Assembly (NCBI GenBank): GCA_013306675.1
Contig: JABLUY010000182.1
Location: 1-64,000, forward strand
Length of the DNA stretch: 64,000 nucleotides
From: Thraustochytrium sp. TN22
Taxonomy: Eukaryota > Sar > Bigyra > Thraustochytrida > Thraustochytriidae
Direction of reading: 5' to 3'
Below the pieces are notes generated by a model that saw nothing but the letters and a program-made list of their open reading frames with translations, did not search any database and had not been told where the DNA came from. Made by a program: the position numbers and the translations under genes. Below, piece by piece: positions 19,401-28,093 of this stretch. Within the stretch, counting starts at the first letter, position 1, and each line of letters opens with the position of its first letter.

Positions 19401-20141
19401 ATGCTGCGCGTCGTCTCCAGCGCCACGCTCTCTACGCTGCAAGAGGTACCCACGGGCCCGGGCTCGGCGCTTGCTGGCGAGAGGGATACCACGGCTAGCA
19501 TCTCGGCAGGTTCGCGCTACGGGTCTGGAGACGGTGAGGACGGCGCTGTTGCCGACTCGTCCGCGCGCCTGCGCGCGCTGCGCTGGCAGGAGTCCCAGGC
19601 CCATGTGGCCTCGGAGGACGCCACCGATACGCTCCTTGGTCATATGGCTGCCACGGAGAAGGTGCGGCGCACTGAGACGGAGCGCAGTCGCACACGAATT
19701 GACAACCTCGAGCGGGTCCTCTCCGAGAAGGACCGTCGCATCCAGGAGCTTGAGCTGCGCCTGGCTGCCATGAACGCGACCGAAGCCGCGGCGCCTGACA
19801 GCGCCCTCACCTCGCCAGGCGCGGGCATGAGCAGCAGCAGCAGCATGAGCTCCACGACGAGCTTGTCCCCCAAGGATGCCTGGCTCACGAACTCGGCGAT
19901 TGTCCCACGCATTTCTACCGGGTCTGACGGCGAGGCCGCCGCTGCCGCGGCCTTTGCGGCCCTGCCGCGCACGCGCATGCGTCGCAACTCCCCACTGTAC
20001 CCAAACCTCGCTGCGCGCCGGCGGTCGGCGACTGAATCGGCGAAGGATGAGGCGCCGCCGCTTGGCATCCCCCCTGACCTGGTCCCGCCGCGGCCCAGCA
20101 GTGCTCAACATAACTCGGCCTCCAGCCCGTCTTCAGCATGA
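16458..20141 (+). CDS. DENN-domain protein (putative Rab guanine-nucleotide exchange factor)
   Basis: 1227 residues from the ATG at 16458. The frame is open 5' of it to 16269 without another ATG, so an upstream exon is possible. An upstream-DENN-like segment lies near residues 115-160 (VVDFFCVVELRAGGLWVRQRFP). The core DENN spans about 245-395 with LPLVDDRSFLALFSGFRPAL, LLAEDSVILHTEDASRLAPL and LFPFVWQGLYVPVLP, all typical of the family. Residues about 590-790 probably form the downstream DENN part, split by a long Ser/Ala-rich insert. A coiled coil follows near 1065-1110. DENN proteins activate Rab GTPases in membrane traffic, but the target Rab is unknown. Poly-Ser and poly-Ala runs, partly AGC repeats, punctuate the protein. 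Confidence 0.9.
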   Translation: MGLLSGTKFSSEPPGGSMAAAAAAAAAAQQTPAARAPSASPPLAPPLAHQRMPPQQQQQRQLPPTAPPLDESALGSKRQRSQQGASGLVRRATTGQQALTEARDTAGTKQLVQTRVVDFFCVVELRAGGLWVRQRFPAVGPVAFPEALLLLCLREVFMGGTDGADSSSSSGSSSSSSSSSNTNNSGKGPGTAEAADPATATATCSFVLPDAATGVFLYCSAVQVGEAAQFLCTVSRAPAMSFMETALLELASLCDRDVCSHVIIEPFVRSLIAEVPTPPPDRAMRMTWERVPVFKRRVRICLPRMRYLPLVDDRSFLALFSGFRPALIMTIIEHLLAEDSVILHTEDASRLAPLAEGLRALLFPFVWQGLYVPVLPRSEWHMLQSSSPFLVGLCCAESAAFKLRLHATGEFHRQTAKRFALVDVDNGRLEVVCRTPGLARRLMAAPLGAASDPLDAIDAPLGSVPTVPEPLRSNVLAHLTHILPDSLVSPLSSPGSGSGCVAAGGAGSPRATTMIKRVSSSASSQSSYAGAAASTGGSTSVASAAAFSFPYSAEASTTTGSTSASSGKASSGLASSTSRDSLLDDDADDHVWIDQARIALLELFLTLFSHLKFHLVPLSTPTEVALAAAVSWSAASEPPSAPHSLRHHASSSASSTISSFRSAASQAPSVPSQAPDVRTRAPAGANLASSASLPAPGGGRHLSSSASTSSLSSLGSAGSGSRVAANKLGFDPAAFAANLPESFRPFVEAFVERRLFCDLVARQITAGANSLFDRLVSIWRKQAVHAIKRKMSPLARRLSDLLAGLGYSVSATHLAVDRLVLLSPEEMDNLFTSVGKVRETLDHMGIPPFLVEEDTVPPTPFNARTRKLRAVLQRPGLREKPPLVCRISLDKFHRDVPGTWAQHPDQCGRLAPLRRDLVLASTVATLPHQPLRQNRAETRSAKLTSLALMNALRHHESATHADGHDAAGARPSSASSSSLGDMLRVVSSATLSTLQEVPTGPGSALAGERDTTASISAGSRYGSGDGEDGAVADSSARLRALRWQESQAHVASEDATDTLLGHMAATEKVRRTETERSRTRIDNLERVLSEKDRRIQELELRLAAMNATEAAAPDSALTSPGAGMSSSSSMSSTTSLSPKDAWLTNSAIVPRISTGSDGEAAAAAAFAALPRTRMRRNSPLYPNLAARRRSATESAKDEAPPLGIPPDLVPPRPSSAQHNSASSPSSA
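16951..17009 (+). repeat. AGC/AGT repeat coding for poly-Ser in the DENN gene
   Basis: A Ser/Gly/Asn run between the upstream DENN and core DENN parts, encoded by AGC, AGT and AAC codons. Confidence 0.85.
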
Positions 20142-20556
20142 ACAAGACAAGTGCCAAGGGGGGAGGGGGGGGAGCTTTGTGAGCGCCTCCACTCTTCCAT
20201 GCAACCACAAACACCACGCACACAAGTATCTTATGTACACCATCATTTGTTCACCACAAAGAGCAGACAACACGACTTTGATCAACATCAGACTGGCTCG
20301 GGGTCATTCATTGGGTCGGATGGTAGCAGATTTGAGGGAGCGAGAGAGCGAGCGAGAGAAGAGGGAAAGAGGTGGCGAGTAAGTAGAGAAGTGCTCTTGA
20401 GAGTTTGCATGTACTTTGAGTCCAGCAGGAGCTGGGGCAAAGGAAGGATTCAGCCAGCCGTTTGACGGGCTCCTCCTCTCTCCTCCCCGCTCGCCCTACC
20501 TCTAGCTGGCTAGCTGGCTCTAGCTAGGGAGCTAGCTGAAAGGGCTATCGAGCTAG
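20142..20556. other. Intergenic region between convergent genes with TAGC repeats
   Basis: 415 bases shared by the 3' ends of the DENN and TOG genes. The right part (about 20505-20570) consists of overlapping GCTAGCTAG palindromes that run into the TOG gene's last codons. No coding sequence is seen. Confidence 0.65.
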
Positions 20557-21815
20557 CTAGCTCGAATCGGACTGTACCGAGCCGGACGGAGCTGCGTGGC
20601 CTGCAGCGACAACGATCGTGTCGAGGGCACTCTGCGCGCCCGCGCGCGGAGTGACGGCGGCGTCCGTGGCCGACTCCTCGTCGATCTTTCCCTGGTCCTG
20701 GTCCTCCTGCTGCTGCTTCATCATCTCGCGGCGCTTGGCCGCCATGAGCTCCTTGAGGGAGGGCTTCTTGGTGCCGCGCTGGACAGGCTTGTGGACCAGT
20801 GCGAGTACCCGCGAGGCGTCGGCAGGACTAAGGGCAGCACGCGCGAGGGCATCGAAGCGGTCCTTTCGGAGCGCCACGCAGAGCGCGCGCAGACTGTCCT
20901 GGGCGGGCTTCTTGGCGTCCACGGAGCGGCCGCCCTCGAGCTCAGCGAAATGGGTCAAAATCGTCTGCACGAGCGCGTCGTCGGCCAGAGCCGCGGCGCC
21001 CGGCGTCTGCAAGGCGTCGTGCGTCGCCGGGAGCTTGAGCAGGTTGCGCAGGCAGCGGGAGGCATACTTGGATACAACAGCGCAGACCTTGGCGTTCTTG
21101 CTCGAGGACCGTTCGAGAAGCGCCACGAGAACCGGCACGCTAGCAGCGGCCGAGACCATCTCGTCCAGCACGGCCTCGCCAGCCGCCGCAATGAAACGCT
21201 TATCGTTGACACTCTTGGTGATGACCACGTCCGTAACGGCCTGCATGGTTTCGGCGTCCAGGATGAGCCGCTGCTCCAGGCTGTGGAAACACGCCTGGAT
21301 CGCGTACAGCGCGTTGCGGCTCTGCGCGGACCGCAGCGACTCCACGCCTAGCTTGAGGAAGAGCAGAACAGCGGACAGCTGCGGGATGATGCGCAAGTCC
21401 GTCTGGTCCGGATGGAAAGTCACGATCTGCCGCAAGAGCGTTGTTGCCTCATGCTGCTCGACCCAGTCCTCGGACTCGATCATCGCCTTGAGGCGCGCGG
21501 CCTGCGCTGGGGCCTCGGCGGCGGGCAGCGGCGAGAGCTCCTCTGGTTTTGGTACCTCGGCCACATATGCGCTGGCGTCGGTCTCCGCGGGCTCTGGCGC
21601 GGGCGCGGGCGACGCAGGCGCACGAGTCGGCGCGTTCGTCGAGTCTGCGAGGGGCTTCTCGGACTTGCCGGTGCGCGCGTCCATGCCAGCGGCCGCGCTG
21701 CGGCCGGAAGCTGGTGCCTCCTTTTTGGGCTGCGCCTTCTTGACTGCGCCACGCGCCTTGACGGCGTCCTCCTCGCAGCGGTTGTTGTTGTCCTTGCTGA
21801 TCTTGCCGCCGCCGA

Positions 21816-21846
<31 letters not shown>

Positions 21847-22434
21847 ACTCGAGCCGGCGAGAACGTTCTCCTTGGCCAAGTCCGTGAGGCTGTCACTAAT
21901 GCCGACGGCAGCGGACTTTGCCTTGGAGGCCCGCGCGGTGCGAGGCTTGCGCGCCGGCGTCTTGAGTCCCTTCACGAGAGACCCCTTGCGCTTGCGCTGG
22001 CGCGACCTCGTGTTGTACGCAACAGGCTCTGGGGAGTCCATATACTTGGCCAGGAACAACGAGCAGAGCTCTGCAACCCTGGACACCAAACTGCTCTCCT
22101 GCTGCTGCTGCTGCTCGAACGGTGTTGATGACTTAGACGCGGGCTCGCACGCCTGCCCTGCGCCGCGGTGACTCTCTTCCTCCTCCTCGTACTCCTCTTC
22201 CTCCTCCTCCTCCTCCTCCTCGAGGTCCTGGAGATCCGATTCCTCGTCCTCCTTCTCGGAGTCTTCAACCTCGGGCACCGCCAGGTCCTCCTCCTGATTG
22301 ACGTTCAACCTGCGCGCGAACTCGTTGGCGAGGTCCTTCTCGTCCTCCTTGCGCTCGACTTCCTCGGCCAGCACGCGAGCCGCCTCCTCGTCCCTGTCGC
22401 CTTGCCCAAGGCGGCGCTCCTGCACCAACAACAC
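20557..22434 (-). CDS. CLASP/TOG-domain protein (Crescerin/TOGARAM-like), 5' end uncertain
   Basis: At least 620 residues. The N-terminal half is disordered, with a Glu run, Gln and Ser runs and a basic patch (TRSRQRKRKG). Residues about 300-520 form HEAT-like helices of the CLASP/TOG type: MIESEDWVEQHEATTLLRQI, LRSAQSRNALYAIQACFHSL, and ITKSVNDKRFIAAAGEAVLDEMV. TOG domains bind tubulin, and this spacing resembles CLASP and the ciliary TOGARAM proteins. The frame begins at a GTG and there is no ATG in it upstream. The first in-frame ATG is at 22041, which would remove the acidic region. A plausible 47-base intron (GTAAG at 22466 to CAG at 22420) suggests a missed 5' exon. Confidence 0.72.
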
Positions 22435-23796
22435 CGAGGGCGCCGCGCCGAAGAGCTCCTTCTTACCGGGGCTCCTCCCGCCCGCTCCGGGGCCGCGGTA
22501 GCGAAGCGTCTTGCCTCGGCTCTCCCGCGCGCAAGCCGCCCTCCGGCCGGCCGCGCGCGCCTCCCGCCGCCCGCCGCCCGCCCGCAGGCGCCGCGCCGCC
22601 GCGCGGTGCCGCCGATCCCTCCTCCCGCCCTCCCTCCACCGTTCGCGCGCTCGCGCGCTCGCTCGCTCGCTCGCCCGCGCGCTCGCCGGCTCGCCGCCCT
22701 GCGCCGCGCCCGCCGCCGCCGCTCTGCGCCCGCTCTGCCGCCGCTCTGCCGCCCGCGCGCGCGCGTGCTGCCTGCCGCCCGCGTGCGCGGCGGCGGTTTG
22801 CTCGGGCCCTCACTCAGCCTGGCTGGCGAGTCGCGGCGGCCAGGTCCAGAGAGGGGCTCGCCCCGCCTTTCAAGTTTCTGCTGAAAGTCAACTTCCGGTC
22901 GCGCAAGTGCGCTTTCGCCAGCCCGCGCTGTTGCGGCCCTTTCTTCAAGTTGCCGGCTCAGCGCTGTGGCCAGCGAGCGCTGCGATGCGATGCGGTGCGG
23001 CCTCAGCGGCTGCTCGGACGAGGCGCCGGCGAGCCGGGGCGCCTGGCGGCGGCGGCTGCTAACGCGCGCCCTGGCCAGCGTCGCGCCGCGCCGCGCCGCG
23101 CCGCGCCGCGCCACTGGCAGAGCCCGACCCGGGGCCGAGTCAGTCACCGGGCGGGGCCCGCTGGCCGTTACACGTGTCCGGCTCGGATGGCACGCACGTC
23201 ACGTCACTGCAGGCAAGGCAAGCTGAGGCCGGCAAAGCAAGGCACGATGGCGAGAGGGCGGCCACGGAGGACTCGGAGGAGTCCTGGAGTTCATTCATGT
23301 CACGGTGGCGTGACTCGGAAAAGGCGCCACCTGAGGTTGGGCAGGCCTAGGCTAAACGCCGAGTGGAGGATTTCGAGGCCAGGGCGGGACTCCCGGACGG
23401 CACTGCCTGCATGCAGTCAAGGCGGCGTTCCAGCAACCTGCGCGGCGCCGTCTGGCCGACGCGTAGTTTACAAGTTTCGTGCTTGCGTGCTTTTGCGTGC
23501 TTGCGTGCTCATGGAGGCTCGGGTGGCGAGGGGACGGGTCACGGTCGCGGAGGCCGGCCAGGGTGACAAGGAACGCAAACGAACAAAGCTGAAAGCTACT
23601 TACAAGCCTAGGAGAGGAGAACGCCGCCGCCAAGTGAAACGATGTGGGTCGTGAGCGATCCAGTAAAACGATGTGGGTCGTGAGCGATCCAGTGAAACGA
23701 TGTGGGTCGTGAGCGATCCATCTTCTCCGAGTCCAAGGCATGAATTTGGGCCTCTTCATGTTCATGACGATGGCTGCGCGGCCTTCCGGTCGGTCT
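22435..23796. other. Intergenic region upstream of the TOG gene and downstream of P450-1
   Basis: 1362 bases. The left 700 bases are extremely GC-rich with GCTCGCTCG repeats and contain no ATG on the minus strand until about 23290. The 5' exon or promoter of the TOG gene should lie here. The right end holds three copies of a 29-base repeat. No independent gene is supported. Confidence 0.6.
23633..23719. repeat. Three perfect-length tandem copies of a 29-bp unit
   Basis: Units at 23633-23661, 23662-23690 and 23691-23719 share GATGTGGGTCGTGAGCGATC and differ at one base. They lie about 80 bases past the stop of P450-1. There are no spacers, so this is an ordinary minisatellite and not a CRISPR array. 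Confidence 0.95.
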
Positions 23797-25314
23797 TCAG
23801 AGCGGGTGCAACTCCAAAGTTGGCATGGTGGTCGGGATGCGGGCAACAACGAACTTGCCATCCGGCGCGGGTTGGTCCGGAGGACTGAGTACGAGCTCGT
23901 AGCGCTGCACAAGTTCGGTGATAAGGCAATACAGCTCGAGCTGCGCGCCGCGCTTGCCGGCGCACAGGTGCGAGGATCCGCCAAAGGGATCACGGCCCAC
24001 GGGCGAGTCCAGTGCCGCACTCATCGGGCAGCCGGACGCCTTTCGGCTCCGCACGCTCGCCCGCAGGAACCGCGTGGGGTCGAAGCGGTCCGCGTCAGGG
24101 ACGAGGCTGAGGTCGCGCGACGGCATGGTGGAGCCAAGCTCGATTCGGGTCCCCTTGGGAATGCGCACGTTCGTGCTTGGGAGCACCACGTCGTGGTCAA
24201 AGGTGCGGGACCCGGACACGTGGACGGATGGGTAGAACCGATGCACCTCCCGGAAAAAGGCCAGCATATACGGGAGAGACGCGCCCTTGTGGTAAGGCGC
24301 GCCCTTGAGCTCGCGCTGGAACTCCTCCCGTAGCTCGGCCTGCGCCTCCGGGTGCTTCACGAGAGCCACCAGCGCCCAGCAGAGCACCGACATGGTGGTC
24401 CCGATGCCCACGGGGGCGAGCAGGGATATCAGGTTGAGCAGCTGCGCCTCGTGAAGGCCCTGCGATCGGAGGTCGGCGAACCAACACTCCGGCAGCTCTG
24501 CCTCGTCCATGCTGCTCAGACGGTGCACGTCGGGCCGCACAATCTCTCGGATGCGGTCCATGGAGGCGCGAAGTTTGCCGTACGCGTTCCAGGGCTGCAG
24601 TATCCACGGCAGATGCTGCAGGCGAAGCGCCAAGCCGATGCTCGTCTCCTCAAGCTTGCCAATCTCCTTGTACGGGGTGGTGCTCTCCGGGTCCGAGGCG
24701 CCCACGCTCTTGCCGAGCAGCAGCGACACGAAGACGTCCAGCGCGGCTGCGCGGGCCCAGCCGCGCATGTCCGAGGCGTATCTGGGCGCAAAGTCCACGG
24801 CCGCGCGCGCGGCGCGCTGGACACTCCCCTCGTACCGCGCGACGGCATCTGAGTTGATGCCCTGCGTGATGAGCGCGCGCGCCTTCTTCCAGTCCTCGCC
24901 AGCGGTGAAGATCTTGCCGGCCACGTTGTCAGGGCCGTCCTTCTCCTCCAGGTACCGCGCGAGCGCGCGGATCTTCACAGACCCCTCGGTGTGGAGGCCG
25001 CCCTGCCTGGCCTCCTCGAGCCAGACGAACTGCAGATCCTTTTGGTCGAAGAGCATCACCTTCTCCGCGCCGTTCGCGTGCCGCCCGCGCACGATGCCGT
25101 CCTCGCGGCCCATTGTCTCGTACAGCTCCTGCCACGCACCGATGCTGTCTTTCGCGCTCTTGAACATGAACATGACGCCCACACTGCGCAGGTCCGCAAG
25201 CTCTCGAGGCGGCGTGGGCGGCGCCTTGTCCCCCGCGGCCGCCAGCGTCGAGGCCTGGGCGCGGGCAACGAGCGCGCGCGGCGCCCTTGCTGTCAGCACC
25301 GAGCGCAACATCAT
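23797..25314 (-). CDS. Cytochrome P450, group A (P450-1)
   Basis: 505 residues from ATG ATG at 25314, intronless. The N-terminus MMLRSVLTARAPRALVARAQ is basic and lacks acidic residues, like a mitochondrial presequence. P450 landmarks are in order: I-helix PVGIGTT, ExxR at Glu356/Arg359 (REVHRFYP), the PERF-type PDADRFDPTRFL, and heme loop FGGSSHLCAGKR with ligand Cys451. The heme loop has His where most P450s have Arg, and Ser where Gly is usual at the fourth position. Also present is GCPMSAALDSP, with its Cys 22 residues before Cys451. The enzyme should be a monooxygenase; the substrate is unknown. It is the first of seven group A genes in the array, all on the minus strand. Confidence 0.93.
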   Translation of the reverse strand: MMLRSVLTARAPRALVARAQASTLAAAGDKAPPTPPRELADLRSVGVMFMFKSAKDSIGAWQELYETMGREDGIVRGRHANGAEKVMLFDQKDLQFVWLEEARQGGLHTEGSVKIRALARYLEEKDGPDNVAGKIFTAGEDWKKARALITQGINSDAVARYEGSVQRAARAAVDFAPRYASDMRGWARAAALDVFVSLLLGKSVGASDPESTTPYKEIGKLEETSIGLALRLQHLPWILQPWNAYGKLRASMDRIREIVRPDVHRLSSMDEAELPECWFADLRSQGLHEAQLLNLISLLAPVGIGTTMSVLCWALVALVKHPEAQAELREEFQRELKGAPYHKGASLPYMLAFFREVHRFYPSVHVSGSRTFDHDVVLPSTNVRIPKGTRIELGSTMPSRDLSLVPDADRFDPTRFLRASVRSRKASGCPMSAALDSPVGRDPFGGSSHLCAGKRGAQLELYCLITELVQRYELVLSPPDQPAPDGKFVVARIPTTMPTLELHPL

Positions 25315-26019
25315 TGTGCTCCTCTCGAAATCCTTTCGGCGCTCGCCCTGCCCGGCTACCCGGCTGGTCACGCGGCGGCCGGCGCGCCCAGCGCCGGCCA
25401 GCCCAGGTGCCAGTGGATGCTGACTCGAGGCCGCCTCCTGCAGCGGCAGTCAACTCCAAGTTGACGGCCTTGACGGCCTTGCCCAAGTTCAAGGTTCGCA
25501 TGGTCCTGCGGCAGAGACTCGACCACCTCTGTCCGACGCGACAAATGGTGCCAGTGCGGGGACTCAGACAGCCTGAGTGACTCGGAGCTCGGATCTAACA
25601 GACTGTGATGATGACGGTGGGCCGAGTGATGTGACGGCGGGCGGCTGCGACTCAGCTCAGAGGGGATCGAGCACGAAGGTGAACTCGTTGTTATAGACGA
25701 GCATGCGTGCGTGCACGAGCAGCGACGAGCGCGAGGTGATGATGATGGCCCGAGCGCGAAGACGAGCTGGAGAGCGCGGCGTCGTGAAAGCAGGACGGAT
25801 GGCACAGGCCTGCGGCGTGAATCGACAAGAATCCTTCCCTTCGAAGTTAGTACCGCGGGTGCCTGCTTGATTGTGAATGTCCGCTCGCCCAGTGACACGT
25901 GGCAGTCGTCTCGGTTCATGTTCCTGGAGGTCACAGGCGTGTCAGGGAGCGGGCAGACGAGAGCACAGGGAGTGGAACTCTGCTAACTTAAGTTAGAAAC
26001 AAACAACAAGAAAAGAGCT
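25315..26019. other. Intergenic region between P450-1 and P450-2
   Basis: 705 bases without a supported gene. It holds the promoter of P450-1 and the 3' region of P450-2, including the second copy of the 14-base palindrome. Confidence 0.6.
25983..25996. repeat. Perfect 14-bp palindrome CTAACTTAAGTTAG (copy 2)
   Basis: Identical to the copy at 5837-5850 and likewise followed by AAA. It begins 24 bases past the stop codon of P450-2, so here it is in 3' flanking or untranslated sequence. Confidence 0.7.
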
Positions 26020-27591
26020 TCAATGAACAATCGGGCGCAGCTCGATGGAGGGAAAGCGCTCCGGGGAGCGAATGATGGACATCTTGCCCTTGGGCGGTTC
26101 TTGATCGCCAGGGCAAAGCACGAGCTCGTAGCGCTGCAGGAGCTCGGCGATGATGCAGTGCAGCTCGAGCTGGGCGCCGCGCTTGCCGGCGCAATGGTGC
26201 GAGGAGGCGCCGAAGGTGTCGCGGCCGATGGGCGCATCCAAGGCGCCGCTCATCGGGCAACCCGAGGCCTTGCGGCTGCGCACGTTGTCGCGCAGGTAGC
26301 GCGACGGGTCAAAGCGGTCGGCGTCAGGCACGAGGTCCTTGTCTCGAGAGGGCATGGTCACGACGACACTGATGCGCGTCCCCGCCGGAATGCGGACGTT
26401 TGTCTTGGGCAACACAATATCGTACTCGAAAGACCGGATCGCAGTCGCGGCACTGCTCGGGTAGACACGGTGGACCTCACGAAAGAAGGCCAACATATAG
26501 GGCAGGGACGCGCCCTTGGCGTACGGCCCGCCCTTGAGCTCGCGCCGGAGCTCGGCGCGCAGCTGGTCCTGCGCGTCCGGGTGGAAAGCCAGGGCCACGA
26601 GCGCCCAGCTGAGCACCGAAGACGTGGTGCCGATGCCGACCGGGATGAGCATGGAGATGATGTTGAGCATCTGTGCCTCGTTCAGGCCCTGGGAGCGCAG
26701 GTCCTTGAACCAGCACGCCGGCAGATCGTCGTCCGCAAAAAGGCGCGCCACGTCCGGCTGCACAATTGTCTGGATGCGGTCCAGCGACGCGGACATCCTG
26801 CTGAACCCATTCCAAGGTCGCAGGTACCAAGGGAGAAAGGTCAGACGGAGCGCAATTCCGAGACTCGTCTCCTCGAGCGAAACGATCTCCTTGTACGGCG
26901 TCGTGCTATCGGGGTCCGACACGCCGGCGAACTTGCCGAGGAGCAGCGCGGTGAACATGTCCAACGACGCGTAATGCGCCCAGCGTCCGAGGTCCGTGTG
27001 CCTCGGCGCTGAGTCTACCGCGGCCCGGGCGGCCTCCTGGACGGTCGTCTCGTAACGAAGAACGGCGTCCGAGTTGATGCCCTGCGTGAGAACGGCACGC
27101 GCCCGCTGCCATTCCTCGCCCACCGAGTTGATCTTGCCGATGACATTGTCCGCGCCGTACTTCTCCTCCTGGTACCGCGAGAGCGCTTCGATCGGGACCG
27201 TGCCCATCGTCCGTAAGCCGCCCAGCCTGGCCTCTTCGCGCATCACGAACTGCGCGTCCTGCTGGTCGAAAAGGAAGACGCGCTCCTTGCCGTCCGCTCC
27301 GGGCGCGCGCACCACGCCCTCCTCGCGTCCCATTTTCTCGTAGAGCTCCTGCAGCGTGTCCTTGGTGTCGTACCTCAGCATGTTCAGAAAGTGCAACCAG
27401 CCTGCACTGCGCAGCTCGGCCACCTCGCGCGGCCTCGTCGCCTCGCCCTGCGCCCCGCCATGCGCTTGCTGCTCCGGCTGCCGAGGCAGTGCCGCGGCCG
27501 TCGAACGAGCAGTGAGTTCACGCGCCGCCGCCGCCACGCCATGGCAGCGCGCGCCGAGTGCGCCGCCGCGTGCGTGCACGCGCCCAAGCAT
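26020..27591 (-). CDS. Cytochrome P450, group A (P450-2)
   Basis: 523 residues from the ATG at 27591; the frame upstream reaches only a GTG. The N-terminus (MLGRVHARGGALGARCHG) is basic and presequence-like. Landmarks are I-helix PVGIGTTSSVLSW, ExxR in REVHRVYP, PDADRFDPSRYL and heme loop FGASSHHCAGKR with Cys467. GCPMSGALDAP precedes it with the same 22-residue spacing. The N-terminal motif REVAELRSAGWLHFLNML matches the other group A proteins, which have RE[ILMV]x[DE]LRSxGW at this point. It appears intact and is arranged head-to-tail with P450-1. Confidence 0.93.
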   Translation of the reverse strand: MLGRVHARGGALGARCHGVAAAARELTARSTAAALPRQPEQQAHGGAQGEATRPREVAELRSAGWLHFLNMLRYDTKDTLQELYEKMGREEGVVRAPGADGKERVFLFDQQDAQFVMREEARLGGLRTMGTVPIEALSRYQEEKYGADNVIGKINSVGEEWQRARAVLTQGINSDAVLRYETTVQEAARAAVDSAPRHTDLGRWAHYASLDMFTALLLGKFAGVSDPDSTTPYKEIVSLEETSLGIALRLTFLPWYLRPWNGFSRMSASLDRIQTIVQPDVARLFADDDLPACWFKDLRSQGLNEAQMLNIISMLIPVGIGTTSSVLSWALVALAFHPDAQDQLRAELRRELKGGPYAKGASLPYMLAFFREVHRVYPSSAATAIRSFEYDIVLPKTNVRIPAGTRISVVVTMPSRDKDLVPDADRFDPSRYLRDNVRSRKASGCPMSGALDAPIGRDTFGASSHHCAGKRGAQLELHCIIAELLQRYELVLCPGDQEPPKGKMSIIRSPERFPSIELRPIVH

Positions 27592-28093
27592 CCTCTTGGC
27601 GTGGCGCGAAAGGACAGCACGCCGTGCGCGGAGTTTGATCTGCCGGCTGCCCAACTCGCAGCCCAAGGTTGCCGGCCGCACGACGAGGGGTGTCCGAGGC
27701 GTTCACATTGGACACCTCGATTGCCACGTCACGGTGCTACTAGCTAGCTCTAGCTACCTAGAGTGTGTGTAGAAGCCCCACTGCACCACGCATTCGCTGG
27801 CACTGCACTGGGCCGGCACCCTGCAGTGCACGGATCATCCATGTCAAAGGACTGCAAGTTCATGTTCAAGTTCTAGTTTAAGTTGAGCGCCGCGGTTGAG
27901 CGTGACCGTGACATCGTGACAAGTTGTCCGGGACGGTCAGAGACCGTCACGGTGCGAGGCAGTGCCAGTGGCCGGCGTGGCCGTGGGCCCACCATGTTCG
28001 CAAGCGATACATTTGGTGACTTGACTGTGTGTGAACGATTGTAGCAGACCTGTCGGAGAAAGGTGCGACGACCGAGCGGAGGCCGGTCACTGA
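27592..28093. other. Intergenic region between P450-2 and P450-3
   Basis: 502 bases. Nothing beyond low-information sequence is seen. It must contain the P450-2 promoter and the P450-3 3' region. Confidence 0.55.

Noticed and set aside
23633-23719. CRISPR-like array
   Set aside because: Three 29-base units are directly adjacent with no spacers, and the genome is eukaryotic. This is a minisatellite.
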